Of a stretch of 64,000 nucleotides of DNA, positions 8,461 through 17,034 are shown piece after piece. Source of the stretch: Deltaproteobacteria bacterium HGW-Deltaproteobacteria-15 (GTDB taxonomy: Bacteria > Desulfobacterota > DSM-4660 > Desulfatiglandales > HGW-15). The stretch spans positions 46,650 to 110,649 of the forward strand of contig PHBH01000012.1 in the NCBI GenBank assembly GCA_002840535.1. The letters are read 5' to 3'. The position numbers and the translations under genes were made by a program. The notes under the pieces were generated by a model. The model did not search any database and was not told where the DNA came from. It saw nothing but the letters and a program-made list of their open reading frames with translations. How positions within the stretch are numbered: the first letter of the stretch is position 1; every line of letters starts with the position of its first letter.

Positions 8461-9210
8461 TTATTCTCCTCCGGACGGTCCGCACCGGGTGCAGTCCGGG
8501 TCTTTTCCAACATGAACGACTCGAAACCTCAGGCCGTTTCCCTGAAATTTCAGCAAACGGTTTGCGAGGGACGGCCTCATTCCCAACAGGATTCTGACCG
8601 CCTCCGTGCTCTGAATGGATCCGATCACTCCTGCCGCAGGCCCGAAGGCCGGGATGACGGTCTTTGGAGTCCCGAGATCCTCTGATCGGACCAGACAGGC
8701 AAAGCAGCAGGTTTCTCCCGGGACGAACGTGCTTGCCGTGCCGTTCCAGCCGCTGATGCCTCCGTAGACGAGTGGAATCCTCCGGGCCAGAGAAATGCGG
8801 TTCAACACATGGCGAGTGGCGAGGTTGTCCGTAGCATCGATGATGAGGTCGCACCCTTCCGCCAGATCGAATCCGTTGTCCTGTCCGATGAGGGCGCGAA
8901 TCGGCTCGATACGACATTCCGGATTCAGTCGGCGGAGTTTCTCCGCAGCCGAGTCCGCCTTGGGGCGTCTCAGATCTGGGGTGGAATGCAGGAGTTGCCG
9001 GTTTAGATTGTCCAGGGCCACGGTATCGTTGTCCACAATTCGGAGGCTTCCCGCTCCCGCGGCCGCAAGGTAGTAGGAAGAAATCGATCCCAACCCACCC
9101 AAACCGACAACCATGACCCTGGACTTTCCCAGCAGGATTTGCCCTTCCACGCCTATGTCCGGAATGGCCAATTGCCGGGAGTACCTGACTCTTTGTTCTT
9201 CAGTCAGCAA
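8461..9210 (-). CDS. ThiF/MoeB/HesA-family adenylyltransferase
   Basis: 249 residues. The ATP-binding GLGGLGS lies near residue 37, preceded by RYSRQLAIPDIG, followed by NLNRQLLH and the DATDN motif. Zinc ligands are supplied by CFAC and the C-terminal CTRC. These are the hallmarks of the E1-like enzymes that adenylate the C-terminal glycine of MoaD or ThiS. It is directly coupled to the ThiS/MoaD-like gene and lies downstream of the xanthine-dehydrogenase-type operon on the same strand, 286 bp away. Confidence 0.9.
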   Translation of the reverse strand: MLTEEQRVRYSRQLAIPDIGVEGQILLGKSRVMVVGLGGLGSISSYYLAAAGAGSLRIVDNDTVALDNLNRQLLHSTPDLRRPKADSAAEKLRRLNPECRIEPIRALIGQDNGFDLAEGCDLIIDATDNLATRHVLNRISLARRIPLVYGGISGWNGTASTFVPGETCCFACLVRSEDLGTPKTVIPAFGPAAGVIGSIQSTEAVRILLGMRPSLANRLLKFQGNGLRFRVVHVGKDPDCTRCGPSGGE

Positions 9211-9496
9211 GGAATCCGTCCTCCCGCAAAGCCTGCCCCGGACCTGATCCGGGGTTGCGAAGAGCGCAAAGAAAACCGGACAGGATCACAGGATCAACCG
9301 GATCAGAGCTTATAATAATTGACAGACACATGGATTCATGTTCCCGCCCCTGGCGACAAAGGTGTCATTTAACGGAAATGACGGACGGGGGATGCCTGAA
9401 TCTCTCCAGTCTTATGATCAGACTGGCCCCCCTCGTGACATCCGGGTTCTTACACTCCTGTCTGTTCTATCCTGTTAATCCTGTATCCTGTCAAAG
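9211..9496. repeat. Intergenic region flanked by inverted CAGGAT-type repeats
   Basis: Near 9279-9305 the sequence repeats ACAGGATCACAGGATCAACCGG. Near 9465-9497 the inverted form CTATCCTGTTAATCCTGTATC appears. Short reiterated ATCCTGT units of this kind are common intergenic repeats in deltaproteobacteria (family knowledge). No gene is visible between them. Confidence 0.5.
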
Positions 9497-11857
9497 CTAT
9501 TCGCTCTTTTCTTTTTTCTTCCGGAGGGCCATGAACACCCGCTCCGGCGTCAGGGGGAGTTCCCGGAACCGAATCCCCGTGGCATCATAGACAGCGTTCA
9601 ATATGGCCGGGATTGTAGGCATGATGGCCCCTTCGCCTACTTCCTTTGCCCCGAAAGGTCCATAAGGCTCGTGAGACTCCACGATGATCGGGGTGACATT
9701 GGGCATGTCCAGGGAAGTGGCGATCTTGTACTCGCCGAGATTGGAATTCAGGACCCTCCCCTTGTCGTCAAATTTGACCTCTTCGAAGAGGGCTTCCCCG
9801 AGCCCCATGGAGAGGGAGCCCTGCATCTGACCTTCCACCGAGGTCCTGTTGATGGCGAAACCGCAGTCATGGGCATCGGTCATCTTCTCGATGGTGATCT
9901 TTCCTGTCTCCATGTCCACACTCGCCTCCACCACCTGGGCAGAGCAGCCATAGGCAGGCGAAGTGCCGACCGCGGCCCCCTTGTGAGTGCCCCCGAGATC
10001 GCCGGGCTTGTATTTTCCTTTACCGATGATCGTGCCTCTGGCGAGATAGGCGATTCGGGCTGCCTCCTGAAACGTGAAAGGCTCCTTGCCCCTGGCCAGC
10101 CCCTGCCATCCCCTGTGCTCCTTGATGTATCTCGCCCTGAGGCCGCCGTAATCCACGCCGCCGTGTTTGAAGATGACGATTCCGTTCTTGATGTCCATCT
10201 CATGAATATCTACCTTCAGCTCACGGGCCAGTACCCCGAGGATCTGCCTTCGCACATCCACGGCCGCTTCCTTGGTGGCATGACCCGTCATCACGGTCTG
10301 GCGGCTGGAATACGCGCCCAGGTCGATTCCGAATTCCGTGTCTCCCGAAGAAATCCTTACCGAATCAAGAGGAATGCCGATCGTCTCGGCCGCGATCATG
10401 GCGAATGCGGTATCCGAGCCCTGACCGATCTCGGCCGAGGCCGTGTACACGTGGACGGTCCCTCCATCCTCGGCAACATGAATCGAAACCGTGGCGTGAT
10501 AGGTGTCTGAGCGGTAGATCGGAAATCCGGCCCCGGACACGAAGAACCCGCAGGACATGCCGATTCCCTTCCCATTCGGCAGCTTGCCTTTTTTCTCGCT
10601 CCACCCGGATCCGTCCCGCACCGCCTCGATGCATTCCCGCATCCCAAGGCTGTTCATCTTGAGCGCGTTGCAGCTCACATCCCCGGACTCCATCATGTTC
10701 TTCAGGCGAAGCTCGACCGGGTCCATGCCGAGCTCTTCCGCAAGGCAATCCAGCTGCTGCTCCCACGCGGCCCTCGCGACCACGCCTCCGTGGCCGCGCT
10801 GGGCCCCGCAGGCAGGCTTGTTGGTATATACGCGATACCCGTCATATTTCATATTCTTGAGACGGTATGGCCCTCCCAAGAGCGATCCAGCGTAGTAGAT
10901 GGTGGCGATCCCGAAGCTGCTGTAAGCGCCCCCTTCCAGGTAGCACTCGTTTTTGAGCGCCATGATGGTGCCGTCCTTCTTGACCCCGGTGGTCAGCTTG
11001 TGGACGAACTGGTGTCTTGCCCTGCTGTGGAGGAAGACCTCTTCCCTGGTGAACCCCATTTTGACAGGCCTGCCGGTCTTCATGGACATGAGGCAGGCCG
11101 CCATCTCCATGGCATTGGCCGCGACTTTGGGACCGAATCCGCCCCCCACATAAGGCTTGATTACACGAATTTTTCCAACGGGAACCCCGAGCACCATGGC
11201 GATGGTTCTCTGCACATAGTGAGGGGATTGTGTGCTGCTTCGAAGGGTCAGATGGCCGCTGGCATCATACTCGGCAATGCAACCCTGAGGCTCGATGAAC
11301 GCCCCATCCTGACGTTTGTTCCTGAAGGTGTCGGTCCGGATCAGATCGCACTCGGCCATGCCCGCTTCCACATCCCCGAACTCATGATGGACCTCGGCGC
11401 CGATGTTGCGCAGGTACTCGTCATGCACAAGAGGCGCGCCTTCTGCGATAGCCTCTTCCATGGTCAGGACAAAGGGCAGTTCCTCGTACTCCACCTTGAT
11501 GAGGGACAACGCTTCCATCGCGGTTTCCAGGTCGATGGCTGCCACTGCAGCCACCTCGTCCCCCACGTAGCGAACCTTGTCGTGACAGAAAAGCGTCTCA
11601 TCATACCGGGCGGGACTTACGCCGTATCTGATCAGCCCCGCATCTTTGGATGTCACGACGGACTTTACGCCGGGCAGTCTTTCCGCCTTGGACGTGTCAA
11701 TATGGTGAATTCTGGCGTGCGCCAGGGGGCTGTGCAGGATGGCGCCGTAGAGCATATTCGGCAACCTTATATCGTCAATGTAAACGGCGCTTCCGGTCGC
11801 CTTGGCGGGGGCATCCAGCCTCGGCGCGCGGGAATTTACTGTATTGTACGCTGTCAT
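9497..11857 (-). CDS. Molybdenum-binding subunit, xanthine dehydrogenase / hydroxybenzoyl-CoA reductase family
   Basis: 786 residues. Motifs are VGDEVAAVAA, the Mo-pterin loop YVGGGFGPK, ACGAQRGHG in the substrate-pocket loop, and AKEVGEGA near the C-terminus carrying the catalytic Glu of the family. ATG 11857 is preferred because GAGGAGA lies 9 nt upstream, although ATG 11878 would overlap the stop of the iron-sulfur subunit. The enzyme hydroxylates a heteroaromatic, aldehyde or aryl-CoA substrate using water. The substrate is not determined by sequence. It forms a three-gene operon with the FAD and [2Fe-2S] subunits, so the complex should be an alpha-beta-gamma type. Confidence 0.9.
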   Translation of the reverse strand: MTAYNTVNSRAPRLDAPAKATGSAVYIDDIRLPNMLYGAILHSPLAHARIHHIDTSKAERLPGVKSVVTSKDAGLIRYGVSPARYDETLFCHDKVRYVGDEVAAVAAIDLETAMEALSLIKVEYEELPFVLTMEEAIAEGAPLVHDEYLRNIGAEVHHEFGDVEAGMAECDLIRTDTFRNKRQDGAFIEPQGCIAEYDASGHLTLRSSTQSPHYVQRTIAMVLGVPVGKIRVIKPYVGGGFGPKVAANAMEMAACLMSMKTGRPVKMGFTREEVFLHSRARHQFVHKLTTGVKKDGTIMALKNECYLEGGAYSSFGIATIYYAGSLLGGPYRLKNMKYDGYRVYTNKPACGAQRGHGGVVARAAWEQQLDCLAEELGMDPVELRLKNMMESGDVSCNALKMNSLGMRECIEAVRDGSGWSEKKGKLPNGKGIGMSCGFFVSGAGFPIYRSDTYHATVSIHVAEDGGTVHVYTASAEIGQGSDTAFAMIAAETIGIPLDSVRISSGDTEFGIDLGAYSSRQTVMTGHATKEAAVDVRRQILGVLARELKVDIHEMDIKNGIVIFKHGGVDYGGLRARYIKEHRGWQGLARGKEPFTFQEAARIAYLARGTIIGKGKYKPGDLGGTHKGAAVGTSPAYGCSAQVVEASVDMETGKITIEKMTDAHDCGFAINRTSVEGQMQGSLSMGLGEALFEEVKFDDKGRVLNSNLGEYKIATSLDMPNVTPIIVESHEPYGPFGAKEVGEGAIMPTIPAILNAVYDATGIRFRELPLTPERVFMALRKKKEKSE

Positions 11858-11870
11858 CTTCGTCTTCTCC

Positions 11871-12395
11871 TCAGTCATTCTTGTTGGCTTCGCAAAAGGT
11901 CGTCGAACGCGGCTTTGATCTTCCATCATTCTCCTGTCCAACGCTCACCGACTGAACGGCTTCGACGATCTTCTGGTAACCCGTGCAGCGGCAAAGATTG
12001 CCGGACAATGCCTCTCGTATCTCCTGTTCAGATGGGCTTGGATTTTTCTTGAGAAAGCTGCTTGCAGAAAGAATCATTCCCGGAGTGCAGTATCCGCATT
12101 GGATCGCTCCCTTGTCCACAAAGGCCTGCTGCAGGGGGTGAAGACCTACCGGCGGCTTCAATCCTTCTATGGTGAGGATCTCGGCGCCGTTCGCCTGCAT
12201 TGCAAGTACGAGACAGGAATTCACCGGTTTTCCGTTCAGGATGACCGTGCAGGAGCCGCACTCGCCGGTTCCACAGCCCTTCTTGGTTCCGGTAAGCTCC
12301 AGGTCGTACCGCAGCAGGTCGACAAGAGTCTTGTTCGGTTCCACGGCAAGTTCATATGGTTTGCCGTTGATCTTGAGGTTGATCAGAGTTTTCAT
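11871..12395 (-). CDS. [2Fe-2S] subunit of the xanthine-dehydrogenase-family enzyme
   Basis: 174 residues. The first cluster uses Cys 41, 46, 49 and 61 (GCGTGECGSC); the second uses CGYCTPGM and CRCTGY. It relays electrons from the Mo centre to FAD. I start it at ATG 12395, which overlaps the stop of the FAD subunit as ATGA and has GGAGG 9 nt upstream. The C-terminal ~20 residues after CTGYQKIVEAVQ are polar and not conserved in appearance. Confidence 0.92.
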   Translation of the reverse strand: MKTLINLKINGKPYELAVEPNKTLVDLLRYDLELTGTKKGCGTGECGSCTVILNGKPVNSCLVLAMQANGAEILTIEGLKPPVGLHPLQQAFVDKGAIQCGYCTPGMILSASSFLKKNPSPSEQEIREALSGNLCRCTGYQKIVEAVQSVSVGQENDGRSKPRSTTFCEANKND

Positions 12396-13288
12396 TTCCA
12401 TCTCCTCCATTCACGAAGTTTCGCTTCCTCATAGGCCTTCACAAGAGCCTTCTTTGTGAGGACCTTGACCATTTCCCGGCGATACTCGGCCGAGCCCCTG
12501 AAGTCATTGATGGGTCTGGCGTCTCCTGCGGCCTTTTCAGCAGCGATTTGAAACAGACGCTCGTCGGGTTCCCCGCCGATCAATGTTTCTTCCGCGGAAG
12601 AAGAGCGCATGGGCTTCGGTGCTACGGCGCCCAGAACGATTCGCGCATCCCGAACAGGACCGCTCGGCCCATCCAGTGAGAGGAAGGCCGCAACGTTGAC
12701 GAGGGAGATCTCCAGGGATTTTCTCAGGCCGAGCTTCACGTATCCGCCGCCGGAAAAGGAGGGAGGGCTGTCAAGGACGATAGAGCAGAGAATTTCTCCG
12801 GTCTCCAGAGAGGTCTGACCCGGACCCAGAAAGAATTCTTCCAGAGGGAGGGTCCTTTCTCCCTCTGTCTTCTTGAGCACGACTCTGGCTCCATAGACCA
12901 TGAGGGGAGGAGCCAGATCGGCCGCAGGTCTTGCTGTTACGATGTTCCCGCCGATGGTGGCCAGATTCCGGATCAGGGGCGATCCGAGCAATCCGGCGCC
13001 TTCCGCAAGAGCGCTGAAATCCGATTTGACTTCTTCCCGGTCCTTGAGATCGGCAGCCGTTACGCAGGGTCCAATACTCATCAACCCGTGGTCCCGTTTC
13101 ACGCCTTTCAGCTCTTCAACGCGGGAGAGGCAGACAATGTTCTTGGGCGAAAGCTTTCCCTTTTTCATGTTCACCAGGAGATCGGTGCCGCCTGCCAGAA
13201 TGGAAGCTCCACCGCCCATCTCGCCCAGCAGCCCGATCGCTTCGTTCAGGCTCTTGGGTTCATGATACTGAAAGCTTGGTAAGAGCAT
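12392..13288 (-). CDS. FAD-binding subunit of the xanthine-dehydrogenase-family enzyme
   Basis: 298 residues of the CoxM/XdhB type. The FAD motifs are ILAGGTDLL near residue 30 and TIGGNIVTARPAADLAP near residue 112. The length is standard and there is no Cys-rich insertion, so it lacks the extra [4Fe-4S] cluster of true 4-hydroxybenzoyl-CoA reductase. It is first in the operon, and a palindromic operator candidate lies 81 bp upstream of its start. Confidence 0.92.
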   Translation of the reverse strand: MLLPSFQYHEPKSLNEAIGLLGEMGGGASILAGGTDLLVNMKKGKLSPKNIVCLSRVEELKGVKRDHGLMSIGPCVTAADLKDREEVKSDFSALAEGAGLLGSPLIRNLATIGGNIVTARPAADLAPPLMVYGARVVLKKTEGERTLPLEEFFLGPGQTSLETGEILCSIVLDSPPSFSGGGYVKLGLRKSLEISLVNVAAFLSLDGPSGPVRDARIVLGAVAPKPMRSSSAEETLIGGEPDERLFQIAAEKAAGDARPINDFRGSAEYRREMVKVLTKKALVKAYEEAKLREWRRWK

Positions 13289-13368
13289 GTTCGTTACTCC
13301 TTTCTCTATGATTGACTTGGACTTTATTGTACAGGAGAGGGTTTTCTAACTGGATTTTCGATGTTAGC

Positions 13369-13388
13369 TTATGTCAGTTCTGACATAA
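13369..13388. promoter_or_regulatory. Palindromic operator upstream of the xanthine-dehydrogenase-family operon
   Basis: TTATGTCAGTTCTGACATAA is palindromic apart from its central two bases. This is the best copy of the recurrent motif TATGTCA-N4-TGACATA. It lies between the FAD subunit start (13288, minus) and the end of the regulator gene. Confidence 0.65.
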
Positions 13389-13516
13389 ATGTCAAGACGG
13401 CTTTGGAAGGTGACGCGACTTTTTTGGAAGAAATAGAAGAAAGATGTTCAGTGTGGAGAACGAACGGGTCGCCCGAGCACGGCGTGTGGAGACCGGGGCG
13501 CATCTCCACTCTTATC

Positions 13517-14638
13517 TCAAGTCCTCATCTCCGCTATGATCTTACCGGTCTGGGATGAACCATAACCTGGCAGGGAGGCAATCTCTTCCCGCAATGCTCC
13601 CGATTGGAGCACGTCGAGGATGACTCGGATGGTCGGGTGTTCCAGCATGTCGCCTGGAATGACGATGTCACAGCGAACTTCCGCGAGGGGAACAAAATCG
13701 AGGCCGAACGCTTTCGCCACGGAGTGAAGTCCCAATGCCGCGTCAGCGGCGCGATAAGTCACCATCTGGGCGCCCTCGTGGTGTGTATGCACCTCACGGG
13801 TGTAGCCTCTTATCGATTTAGGAGGGATGCCGCTTTTCGAGAGTTTGTCGTCCAGGAGAACCCTGAGGGCGGCGCCCGGCTCCCTGTTGGCGAAACGGAC
13901 ATTACTCGACGCAAGGTCTTCAATCGAGCGAATCCGGCGCGGGTTTCCCGGGGCGACCATCAGTCCCTCTTCCATCATCGAGAACCCGACAACCGTTCCG
14001 CCCAACCCGCCCAGTCTCTTGCGAGCGAGCTTCACATTCAGATCCATGCGGGATGTTCCATGCAGATGCGTCCCTGCAAGATGGGCGTGCCCTGCAGCAA
14101 GGCTCTCAAGCGCTCGATGACTGGAGGCAAATCGACAGGAAACCCTGGCAGCAGGTGCAATCCGGGAAACATGCGCCGACAAAAGAGAGAATGCGGGGTC
14201 GCAGCCGAGCAGAAGAACGGTGTTGTCCAGGGATTCGGGGGAAGCGAACAACCGGACCCCGCCGCCCTCTTCAAGGATCCCGTCGGCGGCGCGGAGCTCA
14301 TGGTTGAACGAGTGCATGCCGTCAACGGGATACCCTATCAATCGCCCGCGAACCTTTGCCACGGAGATCCTCTGGGAAGGTGAACCATCGCCCTCCGACA
14401 TCATCACCGGTCTGCTCAAGACTTTCGTCTCTTGGGAAAAAAGGTCTTCCACGCGGCAACCCAAAGTCTTCGCCAGACTCAGTGCAACCGCCGTGTTTGG
14501 CATGTAACGGCCCGACTCCATGTCATAGATGGCCTGCCGCTTGACCCCAATCAGTTCGGCCATCCGGGTCTGGGACAACCCCCTTGACTGTCTCATGTGC
14601 TTCAGCCGGCAGAGGATTTTTTCGGATTCGCTTTTCAT
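13517..14638 (-). CDS. XRE-family regulator with a molybdate/tungstate-binding-like domain
   Basis: 373 residues. Residues 5-65 form a Cro/C1-type helix-turn-helix (LSQTRMAELIGVKRQAIYDM). From about residue 95 to the end the protein resembles periplasmic molybdate-binding proteins (COG1910-type), with ADGILEEGG, LLGCDPAFSLLSAHV and VRFANREPGAALRVLLD. It is transcribed divergently from modBAC with a perfect palindrome between them. By analogy with ModE-type sensors it should bind oxyanion or cofactor and control the transporter, and perhaps the whole island. ATG 14638 is chosen because GGAGG lies just upstream, inside the alternative start at 14650. Confidence 0.85.
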   Translation of the reverse strand: MKSESEKILCRLKHMRQSRGLSQTRMAELIGVKRQAIYDMESGRYMPNTAVALSLAKTLGCRVEDLFSQETKVLSRPVMMSEGDGSPSQRISVAKVRGRLIGYPVDGMHSFNHELRAADGILEEGGGVRLFASPESLDNTVLLLGCDPAFSLLSAHVSRIAPAARVSCRFASSHRALESLAAGHAHLAGTHLHGTSRMDLNVKLARKRLGGLGGTVVGFSMMEEGLMVAPGNPRRIRSIEDLASSNVRFANREPGAALRVLLDDKLSKSGIPPKSIRGYTREVHTHHEGAQMVTYRAADAALGLHSVAKAFGLDFVPLAEVRCDIVIPGDMLEHPTIRVILDVLQSGALREEIASLPGYGSSQTGKIIAEMRT

Positions 14639-14682
14639 GAATGCCTCCATCCGATGCGAACGAATGTAACTTAAAAATTACA

Positions 14683-14702
14683 TTGACATGTATACATGTC
14701 AA
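14683..14702. promoter_or_regulatory. Perfect 20-bp palindrome in the regulator/modB intergenic region
   Basis: TTGACATGTATACATGTCAA equals its own reverse complement over all 20 bases. It lies 45 bp upstream of the regulator start and 67 bp upstream of modB, so one bound dimer could control both. Its half-site TGACAT is the same hexamer as in the recurrent TATGTCA-N4-TGACATA motif, but in the opposite relative orientation. Confidence 0.75.
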
Positions 14703-14768
14703 ATGTAGTTTACGAAAGCATTTTGCAACTTATAAATAGCATAGAGGCCCCAGACTGTACAGAAGACT

Positions 14769-15458
14769 ATGATCGACTTCATGGCCGCTCTCCAACCCCT
14801 TCTTCTTACCCTCAAGGTGGCTGCGCTCGCCACGCTTTTGTCATTTGTGGCAGGGGTTGCGCTGGCCAAGTTTATGGCCCACTTCAGATTCCCGGGAAAG
14901 GAGTGGCTGGATGCGGTTCTGACCCTGCCTCTCGTTTTACCGCCTACGGTGTTGGGTTACTACCTGATTGTACTCCTGGGCAGAAAAGGATTGCTGGGGC
15001 GGGTCCTCCTGGAGAGCTTCGGCATCTCCCTTATGTTCACGTGGCAGGGCGCTGTCGTCGCTTCCGCCGTGGTTTCCTTCCCGCTCATTTTCAAGTCTGC
15101 CCGGGCTGCCTTCGAGACCGTGGACCGGAACCTCGAGAAGGCGGCGCGGACCCTTGGCTCATCCGAGTTGGCCGTTTTCCTTCGTGTGTCCCTGCCTCTG
15201 GCCTGGAGGGGCATGCTGGCCGGCGCCATGCTGGCCTTTGCCCGGGCCATGGGGGAGTTCGGGGCTACCCTCATGATCGCCGGGAACCTGCCGGGAAAGA
15301 CGCAGACGCTGTCCCTGGCAGTCTACAGCGCGGTGCAGGCCGGGAACGACAACCTGGCGACCACCCTCGTCCTCATTACATCCATCGTTTGCGTGCTGGT
15401 TCTTGTCTCATCCGGAAAGGTTCTGAAATCCAGCTATATCAAGGAGGTTGATCGATGA
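14769..15458 (+). CDS. modB: Molybdate ABC transporter permease ModB
   Basis: 229 residues with about five membrane segments, of the binding-protein-dependent permease type. The cytoplasmic EAA-like loop is EKAARTLGSS...RVSLPLAWRGMLAGA, followed by the ModB-typical FARAMGEFGATLMIAGN. It transports molybdate, or a related oxyanion, into the cytoplasm with ModA and ModC. It is first in modBAC and overlaps modA by four bases. Confidence 0.93.
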   Translation: MIDFMAALQPLLLTLKVAALATLLSFVAGVALAKFMAHFRFPGKEWLDAVLTLPLVLPPTVLGYYLIVLLGRKGLLGRVLLESFGISLMFTWQGAVVASAVVSFPLIFKSARAAFETVDRNLEKAARTLGSSELAVFLRVSLPLAWRGMLAGAMLAFARAMGEFGATLMIAGNLPGKTQTLSLAVYSAVQAGNDNLATTLVLITSIVCVLVLVSSGKVLKSSYIKEVDR

Positions 15459-16240
15459 AAAACGGTCTCTTGAAGCGAGGCCTTGTCCTTGCCGTGGTAT
15501 CTCTTCCCGTTTTCGCGTTGAATTCCGTCACCGATAAGGCCGCGTGCGCCCAACAGGAACTGCTGGTTTCCGCTGCGGCCAGCCTTACCAATGCATTCAA
15601 GGATGTGGGAAAGCAGTTTGAGGCCGCCAATCCCGGGGTGATGGTGGTTTTGAACTTCGCCTCCTCCGGGGCGCTGATGCAGCAGATCGACAAGGGCGCG
15701 CCTGTGGACGTCTTCGCCTCCGCAGATCAGAAGACCATGGATCAGGCCGGGGGGAAGGGGCTTCTTCTCGTCGAAACCCGAAAGGACTTCGTCAGCAATG
15801 GGCTTGTCCTCGTTGTGCCAAAGGACTCCAAAATTGCCCTGACCGGCGTGAAGGGCCTTTCGGATTCGAGAATCGCAAGGATCTCCCTGGGGAACCCGGA
15901 GAGCGTGCCGGCCGGCCGATACGCACAGGAGGTCCTCACCAAAGCAGTCCTTTGGGAAGCCCTCAAACCGAAGTACATTCTTGCCGAGACGGTACGCCAG
16001 GCCCTGGACTACGTCGCCAGGGGTGAAGTGGACGCGGGTTTCGTATTTTCCACGGATGCGATCGTTGCAAAGGAAAGGGTGCGTGTGGCGGCCAGGGCTG
16101 AAGGGCACCAGCCGATACGCTACCCGGTAGCCGCGATCAGGGGAACCAAGAAATTGGCGCTTTCCCAAAAGTTCATCGATTATCTCCTTGGGAGTGAAGG
16201 CCAGGCCATTCTTGCACGGCATGGGTTTGGAAAACCGTAG
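15455..16240 (+). CDS. modA: Molybdate-binding periplasmic protein ModA
   Basis: 261 residues. A Sec signal peptide (residues 1-33, ending near ACAQQ) is followed by SAAASLTNAFKDVGKQFE, the ModA ligand-loop region, then NFASSGALMQQI, GAPVDVFASAD and GNPESVPAGRYAQE. These match ModA throughout. It delivers molybdate or tungstate to ModB. The start overlaps modB and is preceded by AAGGAGG. Confidence 0.95.
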   Translation: MKNGLLKRGLVLAVVSLPVFALNSVTDKAACAQQELLVSAAASLTNAFKDVGKQFEAANPGVMVVLNFASSGALMQQIDKGAPVDVFASADQKTMDQAGGKGLLLVETRKDFVSNGLVLVVPKDSKIALTGVKGLSDSRIARISLGNPESVPAGRYAQEVLTKAVLWEALKPKYILAETVRQALDYVARGEVDAGFVFSTDAIVAKERVRVAARAEGHQPIRYPVAAIRGTKKLALSQKFIDYLLGSEGQAILARHGFGKP

Positions 16241-16241
16241 C

Positions 16242-16952
16242 ATGATGATCGAAGTGGAAATCCGGAAGACGCTCGCTTCCAATGGGAGGAGCTTCTCTCT
16301 GAGCGTGGCGTTCTCCTCCGACGATAATGCAGTGGTGCTCTTCGGGCCTTCCGGCTCCGGGAAGACATTGACCCTCCAGTCTATAGCCGGTCTGGTCAGG
16401 CCCGATTCGGGAAGGATCGCCGTCAAGGGACGGGTGCTCTTCGACGCCGCGGCCGGGATCGATCTCCCTCCAAGAGCGCGCAGGATGGGCTACCTCTTTC
16501 AGGACTACGCCATCTTTCCGCACATGACCGTTGAGGATAACGTCGGCTACTGTCGCAGACGGCCATGGCAATGGAGACTGTCCGGAAGGGACCGAAAAGA
16601 TGTCGCGACGCTCCTGGATACCCTCGAGATCGGACACCTTGCCGGGAGCTACCCTGCGGACCTCTCAGGGGGACAGAAGCAGCGCGTAGCGCTCGCGCGG
16701 GCGCTCATGACCAGACCGGACCTGCTGCTCCTCGACGAGCCGTTCTCCGCCCTGGACACCCTGCTGCGGGGAAAACTCAGGAAAGAGCTCCTGGGCATAC
16801 AGGCGCGGTTCCGTGTTCCCATGATCATCATCACTCATGACCCTGAAGATATCGAGACCTTCGCTGAGACTTTGGTCACCTATGAGGGCGGGAAGGCCCG
16901 CGAAATCCGGCGCCCGCTCGAACCGGTAAAGCGGGCGTCATTATCTGGTTGA
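16242..16952 (+). CDS. modC: Molybdate ABC transporter ATPase ModC (short form)
   Basis: 236 residues. Walker A GPSGSGKT, signature LSGGQKQRVALARAL and Walker B LLLLDEPFSALD are intact. It ends about 35 residues after the switch-His region, so it lacks the C-terminal TOBE/Mop domain of classical ModC and cannot sense cytoplasmic molybdate there. Control may fall to the divergent XRE regulator. The start is uncertain: ATG 16242 immediately follows the modA stop, and an ATG at 16221 would overlap modA. Confidence 0.92.
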   Translation: MMIEVEIRKTLASNGRSFSLSVAFSSDDNAVVLFGPSGSGKTLTLQSIAGLVRPDSGRIAVKGRVLFDAAAGIDLPPRARRMGYLFQDYAIFPHMTVEDNVGYCRRRPWQWRLSGRDRKDVATLLDTLEIGHLAGSYPADLSGGQKQRVALARALMTRPDLLLLDEPFSALDTLLRGKLRKELLGIQARFRVPMIIITHDPEDIETFAETLVTYEGGKAREIRRPLEPVKRASLSG

Positions 16953-16979
16953 CCATCTATCAATGTTGACATATATCAA
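16949..16979. promoter_or_regulatory. Tandem TTGAC-N-ATCAA sites upstream of the FmdE-like gene
   Basis: TTGACCATCTATCAA (16949-16963) and TTGACATATATCAA (16966-16979) are two imperfect copies, three bases apart, just after modC and 56-86 bp before the FmdE-like start. Their half-sites resemble the mod palindrome. This is probably a second promoter region inside the mod cluster. Confidence 0.4.
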
Positions 16980-17034
16980 GGACGATTCAACTCGGGACTT
17001 GAGCTCGGGTCCGCTTATCTCATTGGAGGTGGTC

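Noticed and set aside
9497..13288. Assignment as 4-hydroxybenzoyl-CoA reductase
   Set aside because: The FAD subunit lacks the Cys-containing insertion that binds the extra [4Fe-4S] cluster of that enzyme, so the substrate is left open.
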